A stretch of 64,000 bases of DNA from JANXXV01 sp038230275 (GTDB lineage Bacteria; Acidobacteriota; Terriglobia; Bryobacterales; Bryobacteraceae). Shown here in pieces: positions 44,544 to 52,553 of the stretch. The notes below the pieces were generated by a model. That model worked only from the letters and a program-made list of their open reading frames with translations. It was not told the origin of the DNA and made no database searches. Each line of letters starts with the position of its first letter. The stretch's first letter is position 1. The stretch covers positions 38,999 to 102,998 of the forward strand of contig JBBRNO010000006.1 of NCBI GenBank assembly GCA_038230275.1, given 5' to 3'. The position numbers and the translations under genes were made by a program.

Positions 44544-45704
44544 ATGACAGCTCCCAATCTCCAACCCGTGCATGACGTTCTCGGTGGCAAGCCTGACCCC
44601 GGGACCGCCCTATGTCTCTCCGGTGGCGGTTATCGAGCCATGCTGTTCCACTTGGGCTGCGTCTGGCGGCTGAATCACGCGGGTTTGTTGGGCTCCCTCA
44701 AGCGGGTTTCCAGCGTTTCTGGAGGGTCCATCACGGCGGGCGTGCTTGGTATGAATTGGCGCGCCATGGGGCTCGCCACCCAGACACCACAGGCTATTAA
44801 CGAAAAATTCCAGGAACTGTTGGTCGCGCCAATCCGCAAAATTGCATCTACAACTGTTGATGAAGGCGCAGTGTTGGGCGGAATTTTCCTGCCAGGTTCG
44901 ATTTCCGATCACGTTGCCGATCACTACGACTCACTACTGTTCCACGGAAAGACCTTGCAGGACCTCCCGGACGACGCGGAAGGCCCGCGATTCGTGATCA
45001 ACGCGACCAACGTGCAGTCCGGCGTGTTGATGCGCTTTTCCAAACCCTACCTGCGTGACTTCCGGGTTGGGCAGGTATTGAAACCTACCCTGCCGCTCGC
45101 CATCGCCGTGGCTGCTTCGTCTGCCTTCCCACCCATCCTCTCGCCGTGCGAAATTGACGTCGCCAAACACGGCATGAAATTTGAGCCTCCAGCAGAAGGG
45201 GAGGATTTGAATCGGGAGCCGTACACTACCAAGCTGATCCTGAGCGATGGCGGTGTCTACGACAATCTGGGCTTGGAGACAGCCTGGAAACGCTACGACA
45301 CAATCTTGGTTAGCGACGGTGGCGGGCACTACAAATCGGAAGGCGAACCTCATCATGATTGGGCCAGGCATGCCTATCGTGTGCTGGAATTGATCGACAG
45401 CCAAGTGCGTTCACTTCGCACGCGGCAATTAATCCAGTTGTTTCAGCAACAGGAGCGCAAGGGAACATATTGGGGCATCCGCCAGAAGATCGCCAGTTTC
45501 GGCGCTTTAGCGGGATTCGACTGTCCTATTGAACGCACCACCGAACTAGCGGAAACGCCCACGCGGCTGAAGAGATTGGAAGATCCACTGCAGCAGAGGC
45601 TGATTAACTGGGGCTACGCTGTCTGCGATGCCTCAATCCGTAGCTTCGTCGATCAGAACCTGGTCCGGCCGGCAGACTTCCCGTACCCGGATTCAAAGGT
45701 CTGA
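44544..45704 (+). CDS. Patatin-like phospholipase
   Basis: 386 residues, cytoplasmic (no signal peptide). Oxyanion loop LSGGGYRA at about 26-32, nucleophile S59 in SVSGGS (the usual first glycine of GxSxG is serine) and the catalytic aspartate in LSDGGVYDNLG. The Ser-Asp dyad is therefore complete. Patatins release fatty acids from lipids. The C-terminal 110 residues are helical and lack a known domain. The gene stands alone, with neighbours decayed or convergent, and no defence-type partner (cyclase, nucleotide sensor) is adjacent. Confidence 0.85.
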   Translation: MTAPNLQPVHDVLGGKPDPGTALCLSGGGYRAMLFHLGCVWRLNHAGLLGSLKRVSSVSGGSITAGVLGMNWRAMGLATQTPQAINEKFQELLVAPIRKIASTTVDEGAVLGGIFLPGSISDHVADHYDSLLFHGKTLQDLPDDAEGPRFVINATNVQSGVLMRFSKPYLRDFRVGQVLKPTLPLAIAVAASSAFPPILSPCEIDVAKHGMKFEPPAEGEDLNREPYTTKLILSDGGVYDNLGLETAWKRYDTILVSDGGGHYKSEGEPHHDWARHAYRVLELIDSQVRSLRTRQLIQLFQQQERKGTYWGIRQKIASFGALAGFDCPIERTTELAETPTRLKRLEDPLQQRLINWGYAVCDASIRSFVDQNLVRPADFPYPDSKV

Positions 45705-45731
45705 AGGCACCGAGACGACCCTGCTCTCCCG

Positions 45732-47237
45732 CTAAGCCATCGATTCCCGATACTCGCCAAACACGACCCGCAGCCTGTCGGCGATTTCTCCCACCGTCGC
45801 CATCGCTGCCGCGCAGTTCACAATGTGCGGCATCAGATTGTCCGGCGTTCTGGCCGCCTGTTCCAACCCGGCCAATTCCGTTTTTACAGTGGAGGCACTC
45901 CGCCCCGCACGAACGTTTCGCAACCGTTCGATCTGCTGGCTTTCCAGGTTTGGATCAAGCCGGAACCCCGGGAACGAGGTGGGCTCGTCCTGGCGAAACC
46001 GATTGACTCCCACCACGATCGTCTGTTCCCGATCGACCGAACGCTGGAACTCGTAGGCGGCGTTCTGAATTTCCCGCTGGATGTAGCCTTTCTCGATTGC
46101 GATCAGCGTTCCGCCCATGGCATCGATTGTTTCCAGATACTTCATCGCTTCCGCTTCAATGGAATCGGTGAGATGTTCGATGTGTTCGCTACCCCCTAGC
46201 GGATCTGCTGCGTTGATTACGCCACTCTCGTTGGCGATAATTTGCTGCGTTCTAAGCGCCAGCCGCGCCGATTCTTCGGTGGGAAGTGAGAGCGCTTCGT
46301 CGCGCCCATTGGTGTGTAGGGATTGTGCTCCGCCAAGTACCGCGGCCAAAGCCTGCATGGCTACCCGAACCACATTGTTATCCGGTTGCTGCGCCGTGAG
46401 GGTGGAACCAGCGGTCTGCGCATGAAACCGCAACATCATGGAACGATGATCCTTGGCGCGGAAGCGGTCGCGCATGATACGGGCGTACAGCCGCCGTGCC
46501 GCACGGAATTTGGCGATCTCCTCCAGAAAATTGTTATGAGCATTGAAAAAGAAGGAGATGCGGGGAGCAAAGGCGTCCACGTCCAATCCGGCGTCCACTG
46601 CGGCCTCGATGTAGGCGATCGCATTGGCCAGCGTAAACGCCACCTCCTGGGCTGCCGTGGAACCCGCTTCCCGAATGTGATAGCCGCTGATGGAAATGGT
46701 ATTCCAGGCGGGGAGTTCCCGGCCGGCCCACGAAAACAAATCAGTGATGATGCGCATGGCCGGCCGGGGAGGATATATATAGGTTCCGCGCGCGATGTAT
46801 TCCTTAAGAATGTCGTTCTGAATGGTTCCGGAGATGCGCCGCAGGTCGGCCTTCTGATTGCGCGCCACCAACACATAGAGTGCCAGCAGAATAGAAGCAG
46901 TGGAGTTGATGGTCATCGACGTGGTGATGCCCTGTAACTCTATGCCCGCGAACAGCCGTTCCATGTCGGCCAGGGATCCAATGGCCACGCCGGTGCGCCC
47001 TACTTCCCCCGCAGCCAGCGGATGATCGGAATCCAGACCCATTTGGGTAGGAAGATCGAAGGCGACCGAGAGGCCGGTGATCCCCTGGGAAAGCAGATAC
47101 TTATAGCGCTGGTTGCTCTCTTCGGCGGTGCCAAAACCGGCGTACTGCCGCATCGTCCAAGACCGGCTGCGATACATCTCGGGGTAGATTCCGCGGGTGA
47201 AGGGGAATTCGCCGGGCCGTTCTGGCTCGCCCTTCAT
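45732..47237 (-). CDS. Methylmalonyl-CoA mutase family protein, large (catalytic) subunit without B12 domain
   Basis: 501 residues covering only the acyl-CoA-binding TIM barrel: FTRGIYPEMYRSRSWTMRQY, GFGTAEESNQRY, SVAFDLPTQMG and LHTNGRDEALSLPTEE. The active-site tyrosine typical of true methylmalonyl-CoA mutase is present (Y32 in RQYAG; hydroxyisobutyryl-CoA mutases have isoleucine). The cobalamin-binding domain (DxHxxG) is absent, so a separate small subunit must exist elsewhere. The ATG at 47237 overlaps the stop of the upstream membrane-protein gene (ATGA). An in-frame codon at 47309 would lengthen it without family similarity. Confidence 0.88.
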   Translation of the reverse strand: MKGEPERPGEFPFTRGIYPEMYRSRSWTMRQYAGFGTAEESNQRYKYLLSQGITGLSVAFDLPTQMGLDSDHPLAAGEVGRTGVAIGSLADMERLFAGIELQGITTSMTINSTASILLALYVLVARNQKADLRRISGTIQNDILKEYIARGTYIYPPRPAMRIITDLFSWAGRELPAWNTISISGYHIREAGSTAAQEVAFTLANAIAYIEAAVDAGLDVDAFAPRISFFFNAHNNFLEEIAKFRAARRLYARIMRDRFRAKDHRSMMLRFHAQTAGSTLTAQQPDNNVVRVAMQALAAVLGGAQSLHTNGRDEALSLPTEESARLALRTQQIIANESGVINAADPLGGSEHIEHLTDSIEAEAMKYLETIDAMGGTLIAIEKGYIQREIQNAAYEFQRSVDREQTIVVGVNRFRQDEPTSFPGFRLDPNLESQQIERLRNVRAGRSASTVKTELAGLEQAARTPDNLMPHIVNCAAAMATVGEIADRLRVVFGEYRESMA

Positions 47238-47497
47238 GACCGCGAGATCTTGCGTGCCCGGAGATAAGAAAAGATTCCAAAGACCATCATTATCAATACG
47301 AAGCCGCAACTGAGAAAGGTCCGAAAGATGCTTTGGGGATCCCCTTCGAAGTTCTTGATGTGGCGATACGCCGACGGAACGGAAAGGATCGCCAACGCAA
47401 AGAAAAGGAATGCAATGAACTCATTCCACAGAATGCTAACGGGCTTGATTACTCCGGGAACCACGTGTTGGACGAATTTTTTACCGATAGAAGCCAT
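47234..47497 (-). CDS. Small two-helix membrane protein coupled to the mutase gene
   Basis: 87 residues with hydrophobic helices at about 25-45 (FIAFLFFALAILSVPSAY) and 62-80 (LSCGFVLIMMVFGIFSYL) and a basic C-terminus (RARKISRS). AGGTGAG lies about 9 bases before the ATG. Its TGA overlaps the mutase ATG, so the two are translated together. No family recognised. Confidence 0.65.
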   Translation of the reverse strand: MASIGKKFVQHVVPGVIKPVSILWNEFIAFLFFALAILSVPSAYRHIKNFEGDPQSIFRTFLSCGFVLIMMVFGIFSYLRARKISRS

Positions 47498-47672
47498 TGG
47501 AACAAACTCACCTTCATGGTAACAGAGCCATCGGATTATCCCTGCCTTCTGTTACTGGCTGAATGAGCCACCGATATGCATAATTAGTAAGGCACGTGAA
47601 TTGTCTGCGACGCAAGTTGCAACGCGACATCTAAACAGTTGGGTGTTATTCTGAAGGTGCCTGGGAGAGGCG

Positions 47673-47999
47673 GTGAGCGTGGACGATCGACTCAAGGAAC
47701 TAATGCAGGAACTCGGCAACGCTATTAACGAGTCTCTTTCGGATTCCGACCGGATTGCGGCTGCGATCGGCGAAATCAAACGCGCTGGTTACGACGTCTT
47801 TTTAGTGTTAGAGGCGACCATCGGATTCAATAAACGCGATGAGAATGAGGTGGATGGCGAGGACGGCGTGGAGATGGAAATGGAGACCGAAGGTCCCACG
47901 CTGCGTAAGTTCGAATCCGCCGGCAAAGTGAAGTGGACTTCCCAGGATCACAAGTTTCTGCGGGCACTCAAAATCGCTATCGACGAAGAAGTTCGCTAA
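47673..47999 (+). CDS. Small acidic protein of unknown function
   Basis: 108 residues, soluble. Helical N-terminus (DDRLKELMQELGNAINESLS...AAAIGEIKRAGYDVF), a very acidic middle (DENEVDGEDGVEMEMETEG) and a C-terminal helix (HKFLRALKIAIDEEV). GGGAGAGG lies upstream; its spacing suits the second GTG at 47679 better than the first at 47673. No family recognised. It is convergent with the glycosyltransferase gene (7-base gap). Confidence 0.65.
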   Translation: MSVDDRLKELMQELGNAINESLSDSDRIAAAIGEIKRAGYDVFLVLEATIGFNKRDENEVDGEDGVEMEMETEGPTLRKFESAGKVKWTSQDHKFLRALKIAIDEEVR

Positions 48000-48006
48000 A
48001 CGAACC

Positions 48007-49104
48007 TTAAGAAGTCAGGCTGGGCCCTATCAGTTCCCGGTAAACTCCCCATGTTTTGTTCACGGCCGAGCGCCATGTGAACATTCCTGCCCTTTCTCTT
48101 CCCGCGGCAATCAATTTCATACCCAAATCCGGATCGGCAATTAAGCGGTGGATTCCGGCGGCCAGGGCTGCGGTATCTTCTGGATTGATTTGCAGCGCCG
48201 CATCGCCGGCGACTTCGGGAAGTGCGGACCGGTTTGAAGTGATAACCGGCACGCCCCGCATCATGGCTTCCAGCACCGGCATTCCGAATCCTTCATCAAG
48301 GGAAGGGAACGCAAAGATGCGGGAACGCGCAAAGAGGCGGTCGAGCGCGGGCCCCGAAAGGTAGCCGGTGATTTGGATGCGGTCCCGTGCCGGGCTGGCC
48401 GCAATGCGCTTCAGAATATTCTCGGCGCCGAAGCCGGTCGAAGATCCGGCCAGCACCAACTTCCAATCCTTCGGCACGGTTTCAAAAGCTTCCACCAGCC
48501 GAGTGATGTTCTTCCGTTCCTGAATGGCGCCTACGTGAAGAATCAGATTTTCACGCGGGTAGGTGGTGCGGTCGGTTGCATCGCGCACCCCGTGATGAAT
48601 CACCCGGATGCGGCTTCTCTCCACGTTCAAATGTTCTTCCACCTGGTCGGCGGTGAACTGGGAAACCGCGACAATCACATCGCAGCGTTCCGCCGCGCGC
48701 TTGGCGCGGGCAGTGAACACTTTACGAAATTCCGGAGTGGAGTAATTCTGCGTCAGCATGAATAGATCGTGAAAAGTGCATACGCGATTTTTTACCCGCT
48801 TCAGCGGCATGCGCTGGTTGAGGCCGTGAAACAGTTCGGCGCCGGGAACCCGGAATTCATCGTGCAGCAGGAAACGGCTGCAATTTCGAAACAGACGTGT
48901 GCCGAACGACCGGAAATATTGCTTTGGACGGTAGCAGTAGACGAACGGAGTCTTTGGGTGGGCCAATGCCAAACCCGTGAGAATCTCATGAGAGTACACG
49001 CCCACGCCTGAGAGTTCTTCCCCAATGCTGTAGGTGGCGTCAATTGCAATTGGCAAGCAACTATTTTGCCATGACCGGTTTTTGCGCCGTAGCGCGGCTC
49101 TCAC
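48007..49104 (-). CDS. Family 4-type (GT-B) glycosyltransferase
   Basis: 365 residues. The N-terminal domain has SGVGVYSHEIL; the C-terminal nucleotide-sugar domain has LHVGAIQERKN, GYLSGPALDRLF and the signature FPSLDEGFGMPVLEAMMRGVPV with the two glutamates that bind the donor ribose and phosphate. Retaining mannosyl- or glucosyltransferases of exopolysaccharide synthesis look like this. The GTG start overlaps the stop of the sigma-54 activator gene (GTGA), so both are one transcription unit. Confidence 0.87.
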   Translation of the reverse strand: MRAALRRKNRSWQNSCLPIAIDATYSIGEELSGVGVYSHEILTGLALAHPKTPFVYCYRPKQYFRSFGTRLFRNCSRFLLHDEFRVPGAELFHGLNQRMPLKRVKNRVCTFHDLFMLTQNYSTPEFRKVFTARAKRAAERCDVIVAVSQFTADQVEEHLNVERSRIRVIHHGVRDATDRTTYPRENLILHVGAIQERKNITRLVEAFETVPKDWKLVLAGSSTGFGAENILKRIAASPARDRIQITGYLSGPALDRLFARSRIFAFPSLDEGFGMPVLEAMMRGVPVITSNRSALPEVAGDAALQINPEDTAALAAGIHRLIADPDLGMKLIAAGRERAGMFTWRSAVNKTWGVYRELIGPSLTS

Positions 49105-50111
49105 TCTTCCAGTTCGTACTCTTTCAGTTTTCTATATAGCGTGGTGCGTCCAATGCCCAGCAGGATTGCCGCCGTTGCCCGGTCGCCCTTGGTATAGCGG
49201 AGTGCTTCCAGAATTGCTCTGCGCTCCACTTCCGGCAATGGAAGAATAGGATGTCCGGCGAACTGGGTGCCGGAACTGGGGCTCGGCGCGTGAATAACTT
49301 CTTGCTGCGCCGATACCGACAAGGACCGGAATTGCGACTTGTGGGCCATAGTGTAGTTCTGGATGGCCGATGGCAGATCGGGAACGTGCAGCAGTGGACC
49401 GGAATTGATGGCGACCATGTGCTGCATGGAATTTTCCAGCTCTCTCACGTTGCCCGGCCAGTCGTATGCGGTCATGGCGTCGATGATCTCCTGCGTCAGG
49501 GAATGGTTCTTCCCGTAGCGGTGGAGGAAGTGTTCAATCAATATCGGGACATCTTCTTTACGATCGCGTAGTGGCACCAGGCGGATGGTGACTACGTTCA
49601 GTCGATAGAAGAGGTCGCGTCGAAACGCGCCTCGCTCCACTTCAGTGGCCAGATCGCGGTTGGTGGCCGCGATCACGCGAAAATCGGCTTTCCTGGTGCT
49701 GAGGCCGCCGACGGGCCGGAACTCTTTTTCCTGCAGCACACGCAATAGCTTCACCTGCATGTCCAGCGGCAGTTCGCCAATCTCGTCCAGAAACACCGTA
49801 CCGCCATTGGCCATCTCAATCATGCCGAGCTTAGACGCTGCCGCGCCGGTGAATGCGCCTTTGGCATGGCCGAACAGATCGCTCTCCATCAACGGCCCAA
49901 CCAGCGCGGAACAATCGATGGTGACGAAGGGGCCGCTGTTCGCGACGGCGTGGATGGATCGCGCCACCACTTCCTTTCCAGTACCGGTCTCGCCCAGTAT
50001 CAATACCGGCCATCGCGTGTGGCCCAACTTTTCTATCTGCCGGTGAACTTGCCTCATGCGCGGAGAGTTGCCAATCAGCGCCCGCGGGAATTCGATAGCC
50101 TCACCAGTCAT
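49101..50111 (-). CDS. Sigma-54-dependent transcriptional activator lacking a receiver domain
   Basis: 336 residues: AAA+ domain from residue 10 with Walker A GETGTGKE (40-47), the sigma-54 contact loop GAFTGA (85-90), Walker B FLDE (107-110) and RRDLFYRLN, then a C-terminal Fis-type helix-turn-helix (GDRATAAILLGIGRTTLYRK). There is no N-terminal receiver, PAS or GAF domain, so activity must be controlled by level, by a partner protein or by ATP alone (PspF style). It leads a two-gene unit with a glycosyltransferase, suggesting control of polysaccharide genes elsewhere. Confidence 0.9.
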   Translation of the reverse strand: MTGEAIEFPRALIGNSPRMRQVHRQIEKLGHTRWPVLILGETGTGKEVVARSIHAVANSGPFVTIDCSALVGPLMESDLFGHAKGAFTGAAASKLGMIEMANGGTVFLDEIGELPLDMQVKLLRVLQEKEFRPVGGLSTRKADFRVIAATNRDLATEVERGAFRRDLFYRLNVVTIRLVPLRDRKEDVPILIEHFLHRYGKNHSLTQEIIDAMTAYDWPGNVRELENSMQHMVAINSGPLLHVPDLPSAIQNYTMAHKSQFRSLSVSAQQEVIHAPSPSSGTQFAGHPILPLPEVERRAILEALRYTKGDRATAAILLGIGRTTLYRKLKEYELEE

Positions 50112-50161
50112 TCATAACGTAAGTGGCGGCGGAGGTCGAAAAGTCTCGCCCGGATTTGCCT

Positions 50162-50926
50162 CTAAAGCTTCAGCTCTGGTTCGGCGGGGACATCCAGTCG
50201 CACCACGAACCCGTCCGTGCCGGCGAGTCGCATGCGCTCCGCAAGTGCATTCGCCTTTTCGTTTGACTCTTCTTCTCCAACAAGCACCCGGTAGGTTCGA
50301 ACCTTCCCTTCGCGCACTACGATCCGTGACGCGCCGTACAGCTCCTTCATGGCAGCGGCTTGCGACTCCGCCTTGGCCCGATCTTGAAACGCACCCATCT
50401 GCACCGCGAATAGCTCCGCTTCCTTCATAGGACGCGGCGGCGCAGGTTCAGCAGCCCGCGGCGGCGCAGGTTCCCGAACTTCCTCGCGGCCCGCCGCGCG
50501 AACCGCATCCCGAATTACCGGCGGACGAATCACGGTGAGGCGCACCTTTGCGGTTCCAGGTCCCAGCATCTCAATCTCTCTGGCCGCGGCGCGCGACAGA
50601 TCCACAATGCGGCGGTGAACGAAAGGACCGCGATCCTGAATGCGCACCTCCACTGTTCTATCGTTCGAAAGGTTCTTCACCCGCACCCATGTGCCGAATG
50701 GAAGAGTGCGATGCGCGGCCGTCAATTGTTCCATGTCGTAGATCTCGCCGTTCGCCGCGCGACGCCCGTTGTAAGGATCTCCGTACCAACTGGCGATGCC
50801 TGTCTCACTCGATCCAATGCGCGCGGGCTTTGCCGTTACTACTCTTCTCTTCGGTCCGCACGCGGTGCAGAGGTAGGCGAGCGCGGCGAAAATCAGAATC
50901 ATGTAAGCGGTACGCATTGCCTTCAT
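50162..50926 (-). CDS. rlpA: Septal-ring lytic transglycosylase RlpA family, with SPOR domain
   Basis: About 254 residues. N-terminal leader with a lipobox-like LCTAC (cysteine 23; the -3 position is not canonical). Double-psi beta-barrel domain at about 41-135 with GIASWYGDPYNGRRAANGE and QDRGPFVHRRIVDLS. SPOR domain at about 178-250 (ELFAVQMGAFQDRAKAES). RlpA cleaves glycan strands without stem peptides at the division site and its SPOR domain targets it there. In-frame ATGs at 50926 and 50917 both fit; upstream in-frame sequence is hydrophobic but less signal-like. Confidence 0.85.
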   Translation of the reverse strand: MKAMRTAYMILIFAALAYLCTACGPKRRVVTAKPARIGSSETGIASWYGDPYNGRRAANGEIYDMEQLTAAHRTLPFGTWVRVKNLSNDRTVEVRIQDRGPFVHRRIVDLSRAAAREIEMLGPGTAKVRLTVIRPPVIRDAVRAAGREEVREPAPPRAAEPAPPRPMKEAELFAVQMGAFQDRAKAESQAAAMKELYGASRIVVREGKVRTYRVLVGEEESNEKANALAERMRLAGTDGFVVRLDVPAEPELKL

Positions 50927-51071
50927 CAATCGTGATGCTACCGTGAGCGCGGGCGCAGCGGCAACAACAAAAAACGCGAACGGAGACACGAAACAATTCA
51001 CAAGCGAAACGTTTTTTCGATGGACACAACGGAGAACTCGCATCGAAGTGAACGTTGCATGCATTTTTCTC

Positions 51072-51100
51072 TTGACTTTATTTTCGTCTCACCTTATATA
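51072..51100 (+). promoter_or_regulatory. Strong sigma-70-type promoter of the lysine-rich peptide gene
   Basis: TTGACT (51072-51077), a 17-base spacer and TATATA (51095-51100), in an AT-rich stretch unlike the surrounding DNA. Transcription should start near 51107. Confidence 0.7.
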
Positions 51101-51110
51101 TGGATCACAC

Positions 51111-51130
51111 TGCGATCTTTTCGGATCGCA
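51111..51130 (+). promoter_or_regulatory. Hairpin in the 5' leader of the lysine-rich peptide gene
   Basis: TGCGATC and GATCGCA form a perfect 7-base stem around the loop TTTTCG. The stem would lie only a few bases from the proposed transcript start, a position where hairpins commonly stabilise mRNA. Confidence 0.55.
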
Positions 51131-51157
51131 AATTTAGATGTTAGGGAGAATCACTCA

Positions 51158-51229
51158 ATGAAGAACGCAACCAAGAAAGCTGTTAAGAAAGCGCCGGCCA
51201 AGAAGGCCCCAGCTAAAAAGAAAAAGTAG
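51158..51229 (+). CDS. Tiny lysine/alanine-rich basic peptide
   Basis: 23 residues, MKNATKKAVKKAPAKKAP followed by AKKKK; more than half are lysine and the rest nearly all alanine or proline. This is the composition of histone-H1-like tails and of the C-terminal extensions of some bacterial HU proteins that bind DNA or RNA. AGGGAG lies 9 bases before the ATG, a consensus promoter lies 60 bases upstream and a strong terminator follows, so it is a complete, probably well-expressed unit and not a gene fragment. Function unknown; nucleic-acid binding is inferred from charge. Confidence 0.7.
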   Translation: MKNATKKAVKKAPAKKAPAKKKK

Positions 51230-51273
51230 CTGACGACGCGTCCCGCAAGGGACCACAGCATACAAGTTCCCTC

Positions 51274-51301
51274 ACGGCTCCGAGCGATCGGGGCCGTTTT
51301 T
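51274..51301 (+). terminator. Rho-independent terminator
   Basis: ACGGCTCCGA pairs with TCGGGGCCGT (one T-G pair) around the loop GCGA, followed by TTTTT. It ends the lysine-rich peptide transcript 45 bases after its stop. Confidence 0.85.
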
Positions 51302-51404
51302 ATTGCTCCAAACGCATTTTTTCAACATTGCGAGGAGACGGAACAAAGAAGCCGTGTTTTGTTGTTGGAGTTGGAACGGCTATCGTAGATGCGGGAGCAA
51401 GACT

Positions 51405-52502
51405 ATGCGGCGGCGAACTTTTTTGAAGACCACACTCCAAGCGGCGGCGGCGCTCACGGCAATCGAAGACCTTCGCTCGCAATCACCCGCGGGCATCCGG
51501 CTCGGCTTCGATACGTATTCGCTTCGCGCGTGGAAGTGGAAGGCGATTCAGTTCATAGATTACGCCGCGAATCTGAAGCTCGATTCCATTCAACTGTCCA
51601 GTCTCGGCGACTTCGAAAGTTTCGATCCTGCGTATTTGCAAAAGGTGAAAGATCACGCAGCGTCGGCGGGCCTCATGTTGGATGGCGGCATCGGTTGCAT
51701 CTGCGATTCCAGCAAGAGTTGGAATGCGAAGGAAGGAACGCCGGTTGCCTATCTATTAAAGGGCATCGCGGTGGCGAAGGCGGTTGGCGCCACATCGATG
51801 CGATGCTTCATGGGCAGTTCGGAAGACCGGTTGGGTCCGGCGCCCATTGAGCTTCATCTAGAAAATACGGTGAAGGCGTTGAAGGCGGTGCGCTCGCAAG
51901 CTCTGGATGCGGGAGTGAGGATCGCGGTTGAGAATCACTCAGGCGACATGCAGGCGCGCGAACTCAAAGCGCTGATCGAAGAAGCTGGTAAAGATTACAC
52001 GGCAGCATGTCTGGATACCGGGAATCCGATGTGGGTGGCGGAAGATCCCATGACCACACTCGAAGTATTGGGTCCCTACACCGTGACGACACACATCCGG
52101 GATTCCATCTTGTTCGAGCATCCCAGAGGAGCGGCCGCGCAGTGGGTAGCGTTAGGCGAAGGCAGCATCGACTTCCCCCGCTTCGTCGCGCGCTTCCGCC
52201 AGCTGTGTCCGAATTCCACAATGCAACTTGAGAACATCACCGGACGTCCACCCAGAGTGATTCCTTATCTTGAGCCGGAATTCTGGAAAGCGTTTCCGCA
52301 CGCAAGCGCGGCTGAGTTCGCCCGCTTCGTCGCGCTGGCCAAGAGCGGCCTTCCGCTCATGACCACCATGGTGGTGGAAGATGCGGGCAAGCAGCCACCG
52401 GAATACGAGGCTGCGCTCCGTGAGCAGCAGCGTGTCGATCTGGAGCGCGGTTTCACCTACGCGAAAAACAAACTGGGCCTTGGCGTCAGGTGGAGGGGAT
52501 GA
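51405..52502 (+). CDS. Tat-exported sugar phosphate isomerase/epimerase (xylose-isomerase-like TIM barrel)
   Basis: 365 residues. Twin-arginine leader RRRTFLKTTLQAAAAL, then an AP-endonuclease-2/xylose isomerase-like barrel: LGFDTYSLRAW, VAYLLKGIAVAKAVGA, the metal-site glutamate in IAVENHSGD, and CLDTGNPMW and THIRD on later strands. Members isomerise or epimerise ketoses or act on inositols. The ATG at 51405 has GGGAG 7 bases upstream; an in-frame start at 51303 lies in the terminator region and is unlikely. First gene of a run with an MFS transporter and an M81 protein. Confidence 0.85.
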   Translation: MRRRTFLKTTLQAAAALTAIEDLRSQSPAGIRLGFDTYSLRAWKWKAIQFIDYAANLKLDSIQLSSLGDFESFDPAYLQKVKDHAASAGLMLDGGIGCICDSSKSWNAKEGTPVAYLLKGIAVAKAVGATSMRCFMGSSEDRLGPAPIELHLENTVKALKAVRSQALDAGVRIAVENHSGDMQARELKALIEEAGKDYTAACLDTGNPMWVAEDPMTTLEVLGPYTVTTHIRDSILFEHPRGAAAQWVALGEGSIDFPRFVARFRQLCPNSTMQLENITGRPPRVIPYLEPEFWKAFPHASAAEFARFVALAKSGLPLMTTMVVEDAGKQPPEYEAALREQQRVDLERGFTYAKNKLGLGVRWRG

Positions 52503-52553
52503 CCGCGCGGGCTTACACCGGTCGTCAATATTCGATACCATACGGAGACCATC

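Noticed and set aside
44544..45704. Patatin gene as part of an antiphage signalling system (CBASS-like)
   Set aside because: No nucleotidyltransferase, ubiquitin-like or sensor gene is adjacent; the neighbours are a decayed gene and a metabolic mutase.
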